DNA from: Rhynchopus euleeides
Taxonomy: Eukaryota > Euglenozoa > Diplonemea > Diplonemida > Diplonemidae
Direction: 5' to 3'
DNA: 64,000 nt
Assembly: GCA_963210315.1 (NCBI GenBank)
Contig: OY723285.1
Coordinates: 1,550,001 to 1,614,000 of the forward strand
Part shown: in pieces, positions 52,391 through 62,125 of the stretch
Layout of the letters: each line of letters opens with the position of its first letter
Position numbering within the stretch: the first letter of the stretch is position 1
Program-made: the position numbers and the translations under genes
The notes under the pieces: model-generated
What the model saw: the letters and a program-made list of their open reading frames with translations, nothing else
What the model was told of the DNA's origin: nothing
Database searches by the model: none

Positions 52391-52610
52391 ACAGGGGTCT
52401 GGGGGGCTCTGCCCCCCAGCCGCCGGAGGCCCCGGTACTGATGTCTGTCCTGGCGCACAGCTTCTGTGTGAGTTGGCTGTGTCCATATTATAGGGCCACG
52501 AGGGGTGGTCTGGATCCCACCACCTGATGGGAATCCAAGTTCACCCGCGAGGAGAAGGTAGGTACGCGACACAGGGGCGCCCCCCAGCCGTCAGAGGCCA
52601 CGGTACTGAA
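52391..52610 (-). repeat. Two reverse R1 GC-hairpin copies
   Basis: ACAGGGGTCTGGGGGGCTCT...GCCGGAGGCCCCGGTACTGA at 52391-52440 and a degraded copy at 52569-52608. Spacing of about 170 bp is the same as in the pairs at 3706/3876 and 17879/18053. Confidence 0.75.
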
Positions 52611-53287
52611 TATATGTGGCTTGTGGTGTGGATTCTCCGGGCAAATAACCCAAGTAAGGTAAAGTTGCCTCATCATGACGGTGTCTTTTCCTGAAACGCC
52701 TCCAAGTGCTGCTACAGCCACTTGCCCATGTGGCACCGCACCCTCCCAAAAAACCCCATAAAAATTGACCCCCCCGGAAAAAACCCTGAGTCCGGCGTAG
52801 CCAACTGGGAAACCAGACATAACCAGAAGACCAGCATCATGTTCGTGCTAGCTCCTTTTCCCTTTTGTCATCATACCCGTGCGCCATCCCAGGCCCTTTG
52901 TTTGGCTGCGTTCAATGGAAAAAGACACTTCTTTCCGGAGTTTAGCTTGCACTAGATCCAGTTGGTCGATTCGTTTGTTGTCTGGTTTCGTTCCACATAT
53001 TATAGCATCCCCTGTTGTGCTGTCCTGATGAAACAGCGCGCTTCCATCCCAACCCCTGTTTTTCCCACCCCTTTCAGTCTGCGACGTTGTCGAGGCGTCA
53101 GCTCACAGTCCTCTCGTTTTGCACTTTTGACGGGCTGGTGTGGCTGAATGCCTCCACACACCTTTCCACGACCGGACAGGCGTCCCCTCCCTCTCATGGC
53201 TGCTAAGGACACGTGCCTCCAGCCAGACAGCCTCGCACTGGAACCACTGTGCGAAGTGTGTACAGTTGAGCTGCATCTGGGCACAGA

Positions 53288-53395
53288 GGGGGTCTTCGCT
53301 ACGGGGTGGTCGTCAGTGCATTTTGGTGCATTTCCTGTTGAATTGGCTGAAAACTGACGAAGTTTGTCGAAGTTTGTCGATCAGCGAAGACCCCC
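53288..53395 (-). repeat. 108-bp hairpin repeat, second copy
   Basis: Same GGGGGTCTTCGC ends and same length as 28339-28446, with the interior inverted (GGTGCATTTCCTGTTGAATT here). Two copies with clean ends support a very short MITE. Confidence 0.85.
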
Positions 53396-54192
53396 AGAGA
53401 AGCTGTGCTTGTTCGGCAACGACTTGCTCCCACGCAAGAATGACGCGCTGATGCACACGTAGTGGGACCTGCCGTACACCGCACAGCCCTTGTCTCTCTG
53501 GGGTTGGATGCCGCATAATATATGTATACCCTGGCCTGGTGTGTGCCTCCTTGGTGTGGGTGTGGGCTGGCTGCCCAGCCAGCTCCTCCCATGACAGTCC
53601 CTGAACCAGACCCATGTTTCGTGGTTGAAGCTTATATAAAATGACATCACTACGATCCGCACACAAATTCCAGATCGTCAAAAGAATTCACCCACCATGC
53701 CCAGTCCCTGAACCAGACCCACGTTTCCACCCTAGGTGCAGCCAGTCCCTGAATGGCCTGAACCGGACCCGAAGCTTGGTACCTAGACCACATGACCTAC
53801 GATCTGCGTAACTTACCATGTGAGGGGCAGCGGGTCGGGAGGGTTCGGGAAGGGCAACCCTCGGCCCCCCGACCCCCCCGACTTCCAAGATTCCGACCCC
53901 CCCCCCCCATTTTCCGACCGCCTCGAAAAATGGGGGTTCGGAGGGTGGCGCCCGTGACAGCAACGCTTCATGACAGGCGCGTGGGGTGTTCTTTGGGGGA
54001 AGGTCATTAATTCTCGCGATCGACAAATTCCGCGCGGCTCTTCTCTTTGCCTCCCTTTCAGATTTGCACGACCACACAGTTTCCCTTTCTGTTGTGAACT
54101 TTCACCCCCCGTCTCCCCGCGACAGGCAGGTGACCCGTAGGGCACCCCGCCAGGGGCGGGTGGTGGACGGGGACATCGTACGGCGGTGCACG

Positions 54193-55877
54193 ATGGCCAG
54201 AACCCACATTATGCTGCCGATGGTGCTGCTGCTGCTCGGGCTGCTGTACACAACACTGTTCGGGCGGTCCAACTGGAAGCATGGGGCGGAATACCTGGAC
54301 CGGGAAGACGGGCAGAGCGAGAGCGGCGCAGCAGCCCAGCAGCAAGGCACGCCCCCAGCGGAGGCACAGCCGGGGCACACCGCGAGCGGGGTGGGGCTGG
54401 CCCAGCAACAGCAGCATCAACACCAGCCCTCCTCTGATGGGGACAGACGAGGCTCTCCCGTGCTCACAGCGTATTGGTCTCAGGAGCCCTGGGATTCTGA
54501 GACACCTCAGTTCACCATGGCGAGCTTCGTCTTCATGTCGCTGTATTGCGAGGCAAATGGATACCGGTATGCGTGCGCTGTGTCTGGCAGCGGGTGGGGG
54601 GGGGGGGGGGAGGGGGGGCAGGGGCTGTGTGACAGCTGGGGGTGGGGGATGTCACGGGTTGGAAGTTGGAAGTCGCATGCATCCGCTCCGGGATGCAACC
54701 CTCCGCCACACAACAAGAGGGATTTTTTTGGAGTTGCAATTCCTTTGTTGTGGGACAGGCCGGGAGGGGGTGGGGTGTGTGCCCTGGGGATGATGGCGGC
54801 TTTGCACACGCCCTCCCGATGCCACCACCCCACAGGTATCGCTACTACATCGCCCCTGAGGCGCCGCCTGTGCAGAGGGAGGACCCGACCTTGCCTGAGG
54901 GCTGTGGGGCTAAGGAGTACTGCAGGCACGGCAAGGCTGGGGGGTGCCACAGCAGGGCCTGCGTCGGGCCCCGCGGCTGCCTCCTCCACCCCGTGTGGTG
55001 TAAGGTGAAGGCTGCGCGGCAGGCCCTTGTCGATTTCCCCGATGCGCCGCTTGCCATCATGCTTGACACCGATGCGATCGTCAACTTTGAGTTCTTTAGC
55101 ACCGACCTGCTGGGCTGGGTGCGGGGCTCGCTGAACCAGCCCTTGGAAACCGCACCCATGGGTTTCAACCAGCAGAACCCGAGCTGGTGGCACGTCTTTG
55201 TGGGGAACCACAACAACACGAAAAACCACAAGGGCACAACCTACAACTGGGTGATCAACACCGGGATGTTCCTCGTGGGGAACACAGAGAGAGGCCGCAG
55301 CGTGGTGGACACATGGTGGAACAGCAGCATGGGGGACTACGGCGACAACCCTCTGAAATGGCACTTCCGCGACGAGTGGCCCTGGGAGCAGGACAGGGCA
55401 ATGGCCCTGGCAAACGAATGGAGGGTGCCGGGAGTGCAGGTGTTCCCCAGCAATGCGGCTATCGCAGAGAGGCCGTGGAGGGACATGGCGCAGGCGCCGG
55501 GAACCTGCATGGCTGCCACGGCGAGTTTTCGGTGTATCGTGAACCACTTCTGCGGGGGGTACAACATGAAGGTGCAGTGGGGCGGGCGTGTGATGTACTT
55601 CTCCCTCGCGATTATCCACGTCTGCACGACAGGGCGTGCGTTGAATCTGACTGTGCCGGCAGGGGAGGAGGGTGCGGTCCGGCCGTTCTTCCCCCAGACC
55701 TATCTCATCGAGCCGACAGCCCGGTGGTGTTCGGACCTTGTCAGAAGCGCGCCCGGGGTGTTTCCCCCTGTGACGGCGGCGCCGAATTTCACGACCCCCG
55801 AAGTGCATGCGGCAAGCGTGGCGCGGTTGCAGAACGCCGCTAAACATTTCAGCCGGTTTGTTGTCGAGCTGCCCTAG
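54193..55877 (+). CDS. Golgi-type glycosyltransferase (GT34-like)
   Basis: Two exons, 54193-54566 and 54836-55877, joined across GTATGC...CACAG; 1416 nt, 471 aa. A signal anchor at aa 8-22 (LPMVLLLLGLLYTTLF) gives type II topology, followed by a Gln/His-rich stem (about 30-90). The catalytic domain has ASFVFMSLYCEANGY, IMLDTDAIV (DxD at D202-D204, nucleotide-sugar/metal site), WVINTGMFLVGNT (N266) and WPWEQDRAM, the order seen in GT34-type galactosyl/mannosyl transferases and relatives. Five cysteines between 150 and 185 suggest a disulfide insert. Donor and acceptor cannot be told. Inference: builds surface glycans in the Golgi. The start is chosen because the anchor follows it directly. Confidence 0.85.
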
Positions 55878-56122
55878 CCGGAGGGGAGGGGAGGGGAGGT
55901 GATTGGATGGGGTGTGGTGGTTGGGGTGGTGGCGAATGCAGATCCTCTAGCGGCACTCGCCCCGCTCAGCAGCAGCGTGCCCTTTGCAGCACTTTACATG
56001 CAAACCCTCTTCCTCCCCTGGCGGGTTTCTACCCTCCCCGCTTTTGTTTCTCGATCTGCCCCGTTCTGACGGGGAGGGAGCTGTGCTTCTGATGAGCGTA
56101 ATAGAAAAAATCAGCAGGCTTC
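55878..56122. other. Short 3' flank of the glycosyltransferase gene
   Basis: A GGGGA run (55881-55900) follows the stop codon. Nothing else recognised before the hAT-like element. Confidence 0.4.
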
Positions 56123-56130
56123 CCCCCCAC

Positions 56131-56758
56131 CAGTGTTTTCCCGATGATGAAAACCATGATGAACTCATCATTTTTTCATTTTTCCCGAAAATTGGCTTGA
56201 TGAACTCATCATAACAGGGATTTTCCTTAGGAAAAAAATCTGGGGGCTCCGAGGGTCTTCAGGGGCACTTTTTCTGATGAGGGACAGTTTTTTCATCACG
56301 CACAGAACAACCCCCCTCCCTAACAGGCGCCACCCCCACAGGGTGCTGCTATTAGATGCAGAAAAAGCTCTCTCAGTTTTTTGGTGGTGGAAGGGGGGCA
56401 AATGCGAAGAACTGACTGCGACACCTTCTAAAAGAGAAGGGCGAACTGGAGCGCCAGGCCTCGCACAGAGGCATCAAGCAGGCGGTGTATTTCCTCCGAC
56501 CCGCAGTGCCTGCTCATAGGACCCTGTGGTCAACATTTACATGCCATGGATGACCTGCCAACCCCAACAGATGTTCACTACCGTGGCCTCCGGCGGCTGG
56601 GGGGCTCCGCCCCCCAGACCCCCCAGACCCCCGACGGATTTTCAGGAAACCACTGCGCATACTTACAAAATCAGCGCGAGAATTTTTTTTTCACACCCCC
56701 CCAAAAAATGTACCTCATCATGAGCCCCGTTTTTTTCTTGATGATCGGGAAAACACTG
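56131..56758. mobile_element. hAT-like MITE (628 bp) with TGATGA motif
   Basis: Inverted ends CAGTGTTTTCCCGATGAT and (right, reverse complement) CAGTGTTTTCCCGATCAT with an exact 8-bp duplication CCCCCCAC (56123-56130, 56759-56766). CAGTG ends and 8-bp duplications define hAT elements, although C-rich flanks make chance matches easier. TGATGAACTCATCAT-type units recur in both arms. One R1 copy lies inside at 56577-56630. No transposase. Confidence 0.82.
56577..56630 (+). repeat. R1 GC-hairpin copy inside the hAT-like element
   Basis: ACAGATGTTCACTACCGTGG precedes the standard R1 core and ends with a doubled CCCCCCAGACC. Confidence 0.85.
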
Positions 56759-56902
56759 CCCCCCACCCTCATCAAAGCCCCGCTGCTTCCTCACTGTTAA
56801 AATCGTAGATACCGTGACTTTATGATCTCACCTTTATTTTTGGGGTTTCTTTGACGGTGTATTTCAACCCTTTGTCTGCCGTGGGCCGGCGTTTTCTTCT
56901 TG

Positions 56903-57072
56903 TTAGTTCGGCGTAGATCGTGCGTCCCCACTCACACCACTTCATCAGACCGGGGAGTGGTGCACACAAAGAGTGAGGGTCTGCGTTCCAACAGAACAAC
57001 TTTCGGCAGTAATTGGTCTCGTTTTGCTGCCAATTTATGATCCAGCGGGGGGCACAGATAGTTTCTGCCACC
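56903..57072 (+). repeat. Dispersed repeat R3, copy 2
   Basis: Matches 26978-27190 in the same order with several small deletions (GTTAGTTCGGCGTAG, CACTCACACCACTTCATC, GATCCAGCGGGG). Confidence 0.75.
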
Positions 57073-57506
57073 CACAGGTGGCAACAAAAAGAAGAAAATA
57101 AGAAAGAAAATTGAAGTTCGGGGGGAAGCGTTCGTCCAGCCCCTTTCTCCCTCCCCCGATATAATGTGGCTGCGGGGTTTACGGAAGCGGCCGGCGATCA
57201 CGCTCCAGCCTCCCAGCGTTTAATCTGACGAATGGCATGGATGCCCTTCGCTCTGCGCCCTACGCCGCATGCTCTCTGCCACTTTACAGCCAGTTTCTGT
57301 GAGCGGAATCGCCCTTTCCCACCCTTCTGCGCCAGCTTGATTGAGGGTGTGATATGAGGGCTCAATCAAACAGGACGTCAAGACGGCACTTTCAAAGCTC
57401 TACTCCAGGACAGCGCCTCTTGGGTGTGACTCTGCTAAACTCTTCTGCAGTTCTGAGCGAAGGCCCCCTCACAGGGGCCTTTCGCTCTGTGCCACTGTGT
57501 GTGTGT
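57073..57506. other. Spacer with degraded CTTCGC-hairpin copies
   Basis: A partial copy starts at GATGCCCTTCGCTCTGCGCC (57240). At 57444-57500 the end of one copy (TTCTGAGCGAAGGCCCC) runs into the start of another (GGGGCCTTTCGCTCTGTGCC), so two copies abut head to tail. Nothing else recognised. Confidence 0.6.
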
Positions 57507-58665
57507 GTGTGTGGTTATAAAGTTTTAAGGCGGTGTCGCCCTGCACGGGCAGTAGCACCTCCCCTTCAGTATCGCACTCCCGAAGGATTCCCCAACACGA
57601 CGTGACACCGGTTTCGACGCGTACTCTTCGTACCCCTCCCCCCGGCCGCGTCTCTTCAGCGAAGAACCGGGGATAATCGGACCAGGGCTAGCTAAACCCT
57701 GGTGGTGTCACGGGTGGGGTTGGAGAGGGAGAAAAAGGAAGAAATGAAGTTGCGAAAAAGTCAAACACTGACACGTGAAATCAATAAAAAGGGTGGTATA
57801 TATCGCCCCCTTGCTGCGACGAAGACACTAAATAGTCAGGCCGCTTCAAGAGTCTTGAGGGCTTGAAGGAAGAAACAGGTTGCTGATGAGTCTCAGGAGC
57901 AGGCACCTTTTGTCCGCCCACATGACCTTCGCCCGAAGGCGAACCTCGTCCAGCTTGGCTCGATCGCCACAGAGAAGGGGATCATTCTCCGCTGTGGTGA
58001 ACATCTTAAAAACCGAGGGTGCAGAGGTGGGGCAGCCCACTGGTGCGACAGCAGGCCGCCCCCGGATAGCTATAACTAGTGCATAGGAAGAATACGACGG
58101 CACACGCAACAGATGCCGAAGGCACAACGGCGGGTCACTTTTAACCACCAGAGGAGTGGCACTCCCGAGGGGTGGGGAAGGGGGGGTAGTCACAACACTT
58201 TCGAAGGAAGAAAAGGGGCAAATGGGATGTTTTGTGCAAGGTAGAAAGGAAGTCACAACATGAGGCAGGGGGGATTGCTCATCAGGCCTGGGGGAATAGA
58301 GGGTTTGTGTGTGGTTATGAAGTTTTAAGGCGGTGTCGCCCTGCACGGGCAGTAGCACCTCCCCTTCAGTATCGCACTCCCGAAGGATTCCCCAACACGA
58401 CGTGACACCGGTTTCGACGCGTACTCTTCGTACCCCTCCCCCCGGCCGCGTCTCTTCAGCGAAGAACCGGGGATAATCGGACCAGGGCTAGCTAAACCCT
58501 GGTGGTGTCACGGGTGGGGTTGGAGAGGGAGAAAAAGGAAGAAATGAAGTTGCGAAAAAGTCAAACACTGACACGTGAAATCAATAAAAAGGGTGGTATA
58601 TATCGCCCCCTTGCTGCGACGAAGACACTAAATAGTCAGGCCGCTTCAAGAGTCTTGAGGGCTTG
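57507..58665 (+). repeat. Pair of 359-bp direct repeats 441 bp apart, in a TG microsatellite
   Basis: 57507-57865 and 58307-58665 are direct repeats offset by exactly 800 bases; I saw one mismatch (TTATAAAG/TTATGAAG). Each contains an R5 core (GGTTTCGACGCGTACTC, TCTTCAGCGAAGA). The pair is bounded by TG repeats on both sides, and the spacer ends in a purine-rich tract (GGGGGAATAGAGGG). Possible explanations: a miniature terminal-repeat element, or two insertions of one short element. No coding sequence is present, so neither is proven. Confidence 0.75.
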
Positions 58666-58819
58666 TGTGTGTGTGTGTGTGTTATGTGTCAAGACTGTGC
58701 CACTTTTGCAACTGGGTATTGTTGTGAGGCACCATGCAAACAGTGTTACACCCACAGACAGACCGCCTTTTATGCTCACGCTGCCCGCATTTCTAAGCAA
58801 AGGGCACCCCCGATCTAGT

Positions 58820-58929
58820 GGGGGACTTCGCTCTGTGCCACTGTGTGTCAAACTGTGTCACTTTGCAGCCAGGTGTTGTGAGGCGGTTCACCCTTCCTCA
58901 CTTCTCTGCATTTCTGAGCGAAGGCCCCC
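58820..58929 (+). repeat. Short CTTCGC-hairpin repeat, copy C (110 bp)
   Basis: Starts GGGGGACTTCGCTCTGTGCC and ends CTGAGCGAAGGCCCCC; internal GTGTCACTTTGCAGCCAG. The best-preserved copy, with 5-bp C/G extensions at both ends. Confidence 0.85.
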
Positions 58930-59518
58930 GGTTAGCTTCATTGCAGAAGAAGAACTAAGGTGAAAGCTGAAAAGTGTTGCCCTTGCCACCCGGTATGTCA
59001 AGCCGGAGAGGAAATGGCGAGGATGCGGCTCCACTCCTCTCCCCTCACTGGCTGACGCAACCAATCGCTAGCTGTGGGCTGAGTCGCGAGAGGGCGGCCA
59101 AAAGGTGAAGGATGAATAGAAAGAGGAAAACGGAACACAAAAAGCTGGTCACCCTCAGCACACCCCTCTCTGCGGTGCGCAAAGCAGCCAGTGCCAAACA
59201 GCTGAAAGGTGTCTTGCGGCAGGGGTGGTGTCGGGGTTAGAAGTGCATTCTCCCGGCGGGATTCCTCACATTCGCGTCTCAGAGTGGGTCAGGCCACTCT
59301 CGGTTCTCTGGTGGGGGGTGAGGAGCCCGAGAAAGCGCATGCCCCTCTGGAGCGCATGACCCTCCGGCAAGGGCTCTCGCCCCCCTGCACCTTTCTTCTG
59401 CGCGGGCCCCATGTCTTTGCAGCTGCATTGTGGAGCTTGGGTGGGGCAGCACATGGAAAAGTCTGCCCAGGTCTGTTTTTTTTTGAGTTGTGCTAACTCA
59501 CCCACCCCCCCCCCCCCC
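58930..59518. other. Intergenic DNA, nothing recognised
   Basis: No gene, repeat or RNA recognised, apart from the C-run before the next element. Confidence 0.4.
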
Positions 59519-59520
59519 TA

Positions 59521-61014
59521 GGGGGGGTCAAATGGGGGTGACAAACACGATTTTTCAAAAAACCGGCGCAGAGGCCCCAAAGCCCCCGTAAACCCTCCAA
59601 ACCCCCCCAGATCGGTCCGGAAACCCATCGAACCCCACTTTTCCACCATTCCGGGCACCTCAGGTGCCCGAATTGGGGTACCTAAATTTTGTGCCACCGT
59701 TTGGTACCGTACAGTGCCACTGTGTGGGAGGTTGGAAAAGAAAATGCCCCAACACACCACATCTGAGGGTTGCAATGCATGTTGCTTGCCAACCACGTCA
59801 TCCGGTGGGTGTCAGGCGCTATGTAGGTGGCATTAGCCAGGTCTTCGATGTGTTCTGGCTTGTATATATACCTCCCTGCCTGCGGCACAGGCACTGCCTT
59901 TGTCCCCCACACCAGCCACAGAGAGCGTATTGTACTCGGTCCACGGTTGCTGATTCATTGTGATGCGTTGTATCCTCGAGTGAACGTCACACACTAGTGG
60001 CACCACCACCCGCCATCCGAGAGCTGTATTGACTTTGCGCGCTTCCGTTGTATTCACCTCGCCACGCATATTGCACCGTTCAGTACCAGTGCTCTTGGGC
60101 CAGGCAAAGTAGACCGCAGCAACTACCAATTCTGGCACAATGGGTACCACGACAGCGCACTTCATGTGTTCCCGGAATGTACAGCTCGTGTTGCAACAGT
60201 CGTTGTCAACACATCCCGGTTGTGGAGCACTGCTGCACAGGAATCACACGACCATCTGGACTGTTCCGTACCTACAGGCAGCCTCCCGGTGCATGGTGGC
60301 AGGGAGGTATACCGTATACGTAAATATTATGGAACGTAAATATTATGGAACGGGCCCATTTTTGGCCGGTCCGTTCCATAATATTTACGTTCCAAAATAT
60401 TTACAGGGCCAGTTGGGGACTCGGTGGTGAGGACGGCTTGCGTCAGGAATCGCGCGAAAAGTGCACGAGTAGGTCCCGTCAGGGACTCTGCATGCCGTCC
60501 GATCACCTGGTCCAAGTCCCCGAGTCGCAGAAAGCCCTGTAAATATTATGGAACGAAAAAAATCTGGAACGCCAACCCACCAGCGTTCCAAAATATTTAC
60601 GTTCCATAATATTTACGTTCCATAATATTTACGTTCCAAAATATTTACGTATACGGTATATACAAGCCAGAACACATCGAAGACCTGGCTAATGCCACCT
60701 ACATAGCGCCTGACACCCACCGGATGACGTGGTTGGCAAGCAACATGCATTGCAACCCTCAGATGTGGTGTGTTGGGGCATTTTCTTTTCCAACCTCCCA
60801 CACAGTGGCACTGTACGGTACCAAACGGTGGCACAAAATTTAGGTACCCCAATTCGGGCACCTGAGGTGCCCGGAATGGTGGAAAAGTGGGGTTCGATGG
60901 GTTTCCGGACCGATCTGGGGGGGTTTGGAGGGTTTACGGGGGCTTTGGGGCCTCTGCGCCGGTTTTTTGAAAAATCGTGTTTGTCCACGTAAAAGGGTGG
61001 CATTTGACCCCCCC
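59521..61014. mobile_element. Long-TIR element, copy 2, carrying a nested MITE
   Basis: Flanked by TA (59519-59520, 61015-61016). Removing the nested element and one TA leaves 1147 bp, the same length as the copy at 45656-46802. All stretches compared by eye were identical. Both copies sit at a CCCCCCTA target. Confidence 0.92.
60312..60656. mobile_element. TA-flanked 345-bp MITE with TAATATTTACGTTCC arrays
   Basis: Ends CCGTATACGTAAATATT in both arms, flanked by TA (60310-60311, 60657-60658). The empty site is preserved in the sister copy at 46441 (GGTATATATACAAG), which confirms a 2-bp TA duplication. Units CGTTCCATAATATTTA are tiled three to four times at each end. Related in its terminal sequence to 10738-11122. 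Confidence 0.93.
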
Positions 61015-61016
61015 TA

Positions 61017-62125
61017 CCCCCCCCCCCCCCTCCCCTCCCTTTACCCTCACCCTCCCGCATGCTCGTGCTCCAACGGAGGTGTGGGGCTTCCAACAAGGGT
61101 GCATAATTTTCTCGTCGGTCAGGGTGTTGCCTGTTGACTGGTGGGAGCCTGGGGATTCTGAAAGGGGGGACGCGGGGGCATAATGGATGGCCCGACGTGG
61201 TGTTCGCACTGTTCGTGCTGCAACACGTTGCCAAGAAGCGAAAGAAAAAAATCGTCCAACCGACAGTGTAGGGTTTTGTGCCGGTCGGCATCGGCATCTC
61301 CGAGGGACAGGGGTGTTTTTGCTTTGTGTCAATCTGTCTGCATATCAGAGCGAGGCCCCCCTCGAACGAACAGTTAATATGCGCGGTGTGGGTAGGGGAC
61401 ATACCCCCGATCATTCGCGCAGACAAGAACCTGAAAAAGAGAGTGGGGTCTTCGCCCTGTGTCAAAGTGTGCCAGGCTGCAGCCTATGTTGTCAGGCAGC
61501 TCACTTTTCTGCACTTTAGAGCGAAGGCCCCCAGCGACAATATAGGTCTGTCCGGTTTGCACGCCCCACCCCACCCACCCCCCCCCCCCCCCGCGTCCGT
61601 AGCACTTTTTTTTGTCAGAACAACGTGTTTTTCCAACTAAAAAGACTCGTGGCAGCGTTCGGTATCTGCACACATGCACTAGCAGGCACCCCGTTCGTAC
61701 AAACAAAGAACGCAACTCCAAGTCTTTTTTTAAATGGATTTGCCAGATCCTGGTTTTCTCGCAGTGCGCAGCAAGACTCCCCCGCCCCACCACCCCACCC
61801 GATGTTGAACCCCACTGTGTACCACACATGCACCCCCCCACAGGAGGCACGGCACACGGGCGCCGGAGAAGGGGTGTGCGTGCGCAGAGGGACGGATCCG
61901 AGGGGGGAGGGGGGAGAAGGCCAAACACAAACCACTGCCGCCACCACCACCCCACCTCATCCCGCCCCCCCCTCCCCTCCCCCCACCTTCTATACACACC
62001 AAGCCCCACCCCCAAGCCCCACAATAGACACCCCCTTCCCCCTGTGTGTGCTGTATCCCTGAGGGGAGGGGAGGGGAGGGTGTGCGTGTGGGACACGGTG
62101 AAGTCCCCCCACAGGGTTCGTCACC
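61017..62125. other. Intergenic DNA upstream of TBCE
   Basis: No gene recognised. It contains a CTTCGC-hairpin copy (61445-61532), C-runs (61577-61592) and low-complexity CCACC sequence (61940-62000). CCCCCACAG at 62106-62114, just before the TBCE start codon, matches the splice-acceptor consensus and may end a 5' leader intron. Confidence 0.5.
61445..61532 (+). repeat. Short CTTCGC-hairpin repeat, copy D (88 bp)
   Basis: Starts GGGGTCTTCGCCCTGTGTCA and ends TAGAGCGAAGGCCCCC. Shares CACTTTTCTGCA with other copies. Confidence 0.8.

Larger units (their letters stand above)
51514..54192. other. Intergenic repeat cluster
   Basis: No gene recognised. Contents: R2 copy 2 (52027-52221), two reverse R1 copies within a block bounded by loose inverted repeats near 52280 and 52800, a GTTGGAAACC-type R3 leader near 52806, a 108-bp hairpin (53288-53395) and three AGTCCCTGAA phrases (53594, 53700, 53748) beside a CACTACGATCCGCAC unit (53645). 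Confidence 0.55.

Noticed and set aside
57590-57660. tRNA gene suggested by GGTTTCGACGC
   Set aside because: The B-box-like phrase has an extra base and no cloverleaf or A-box can be drawn around it.
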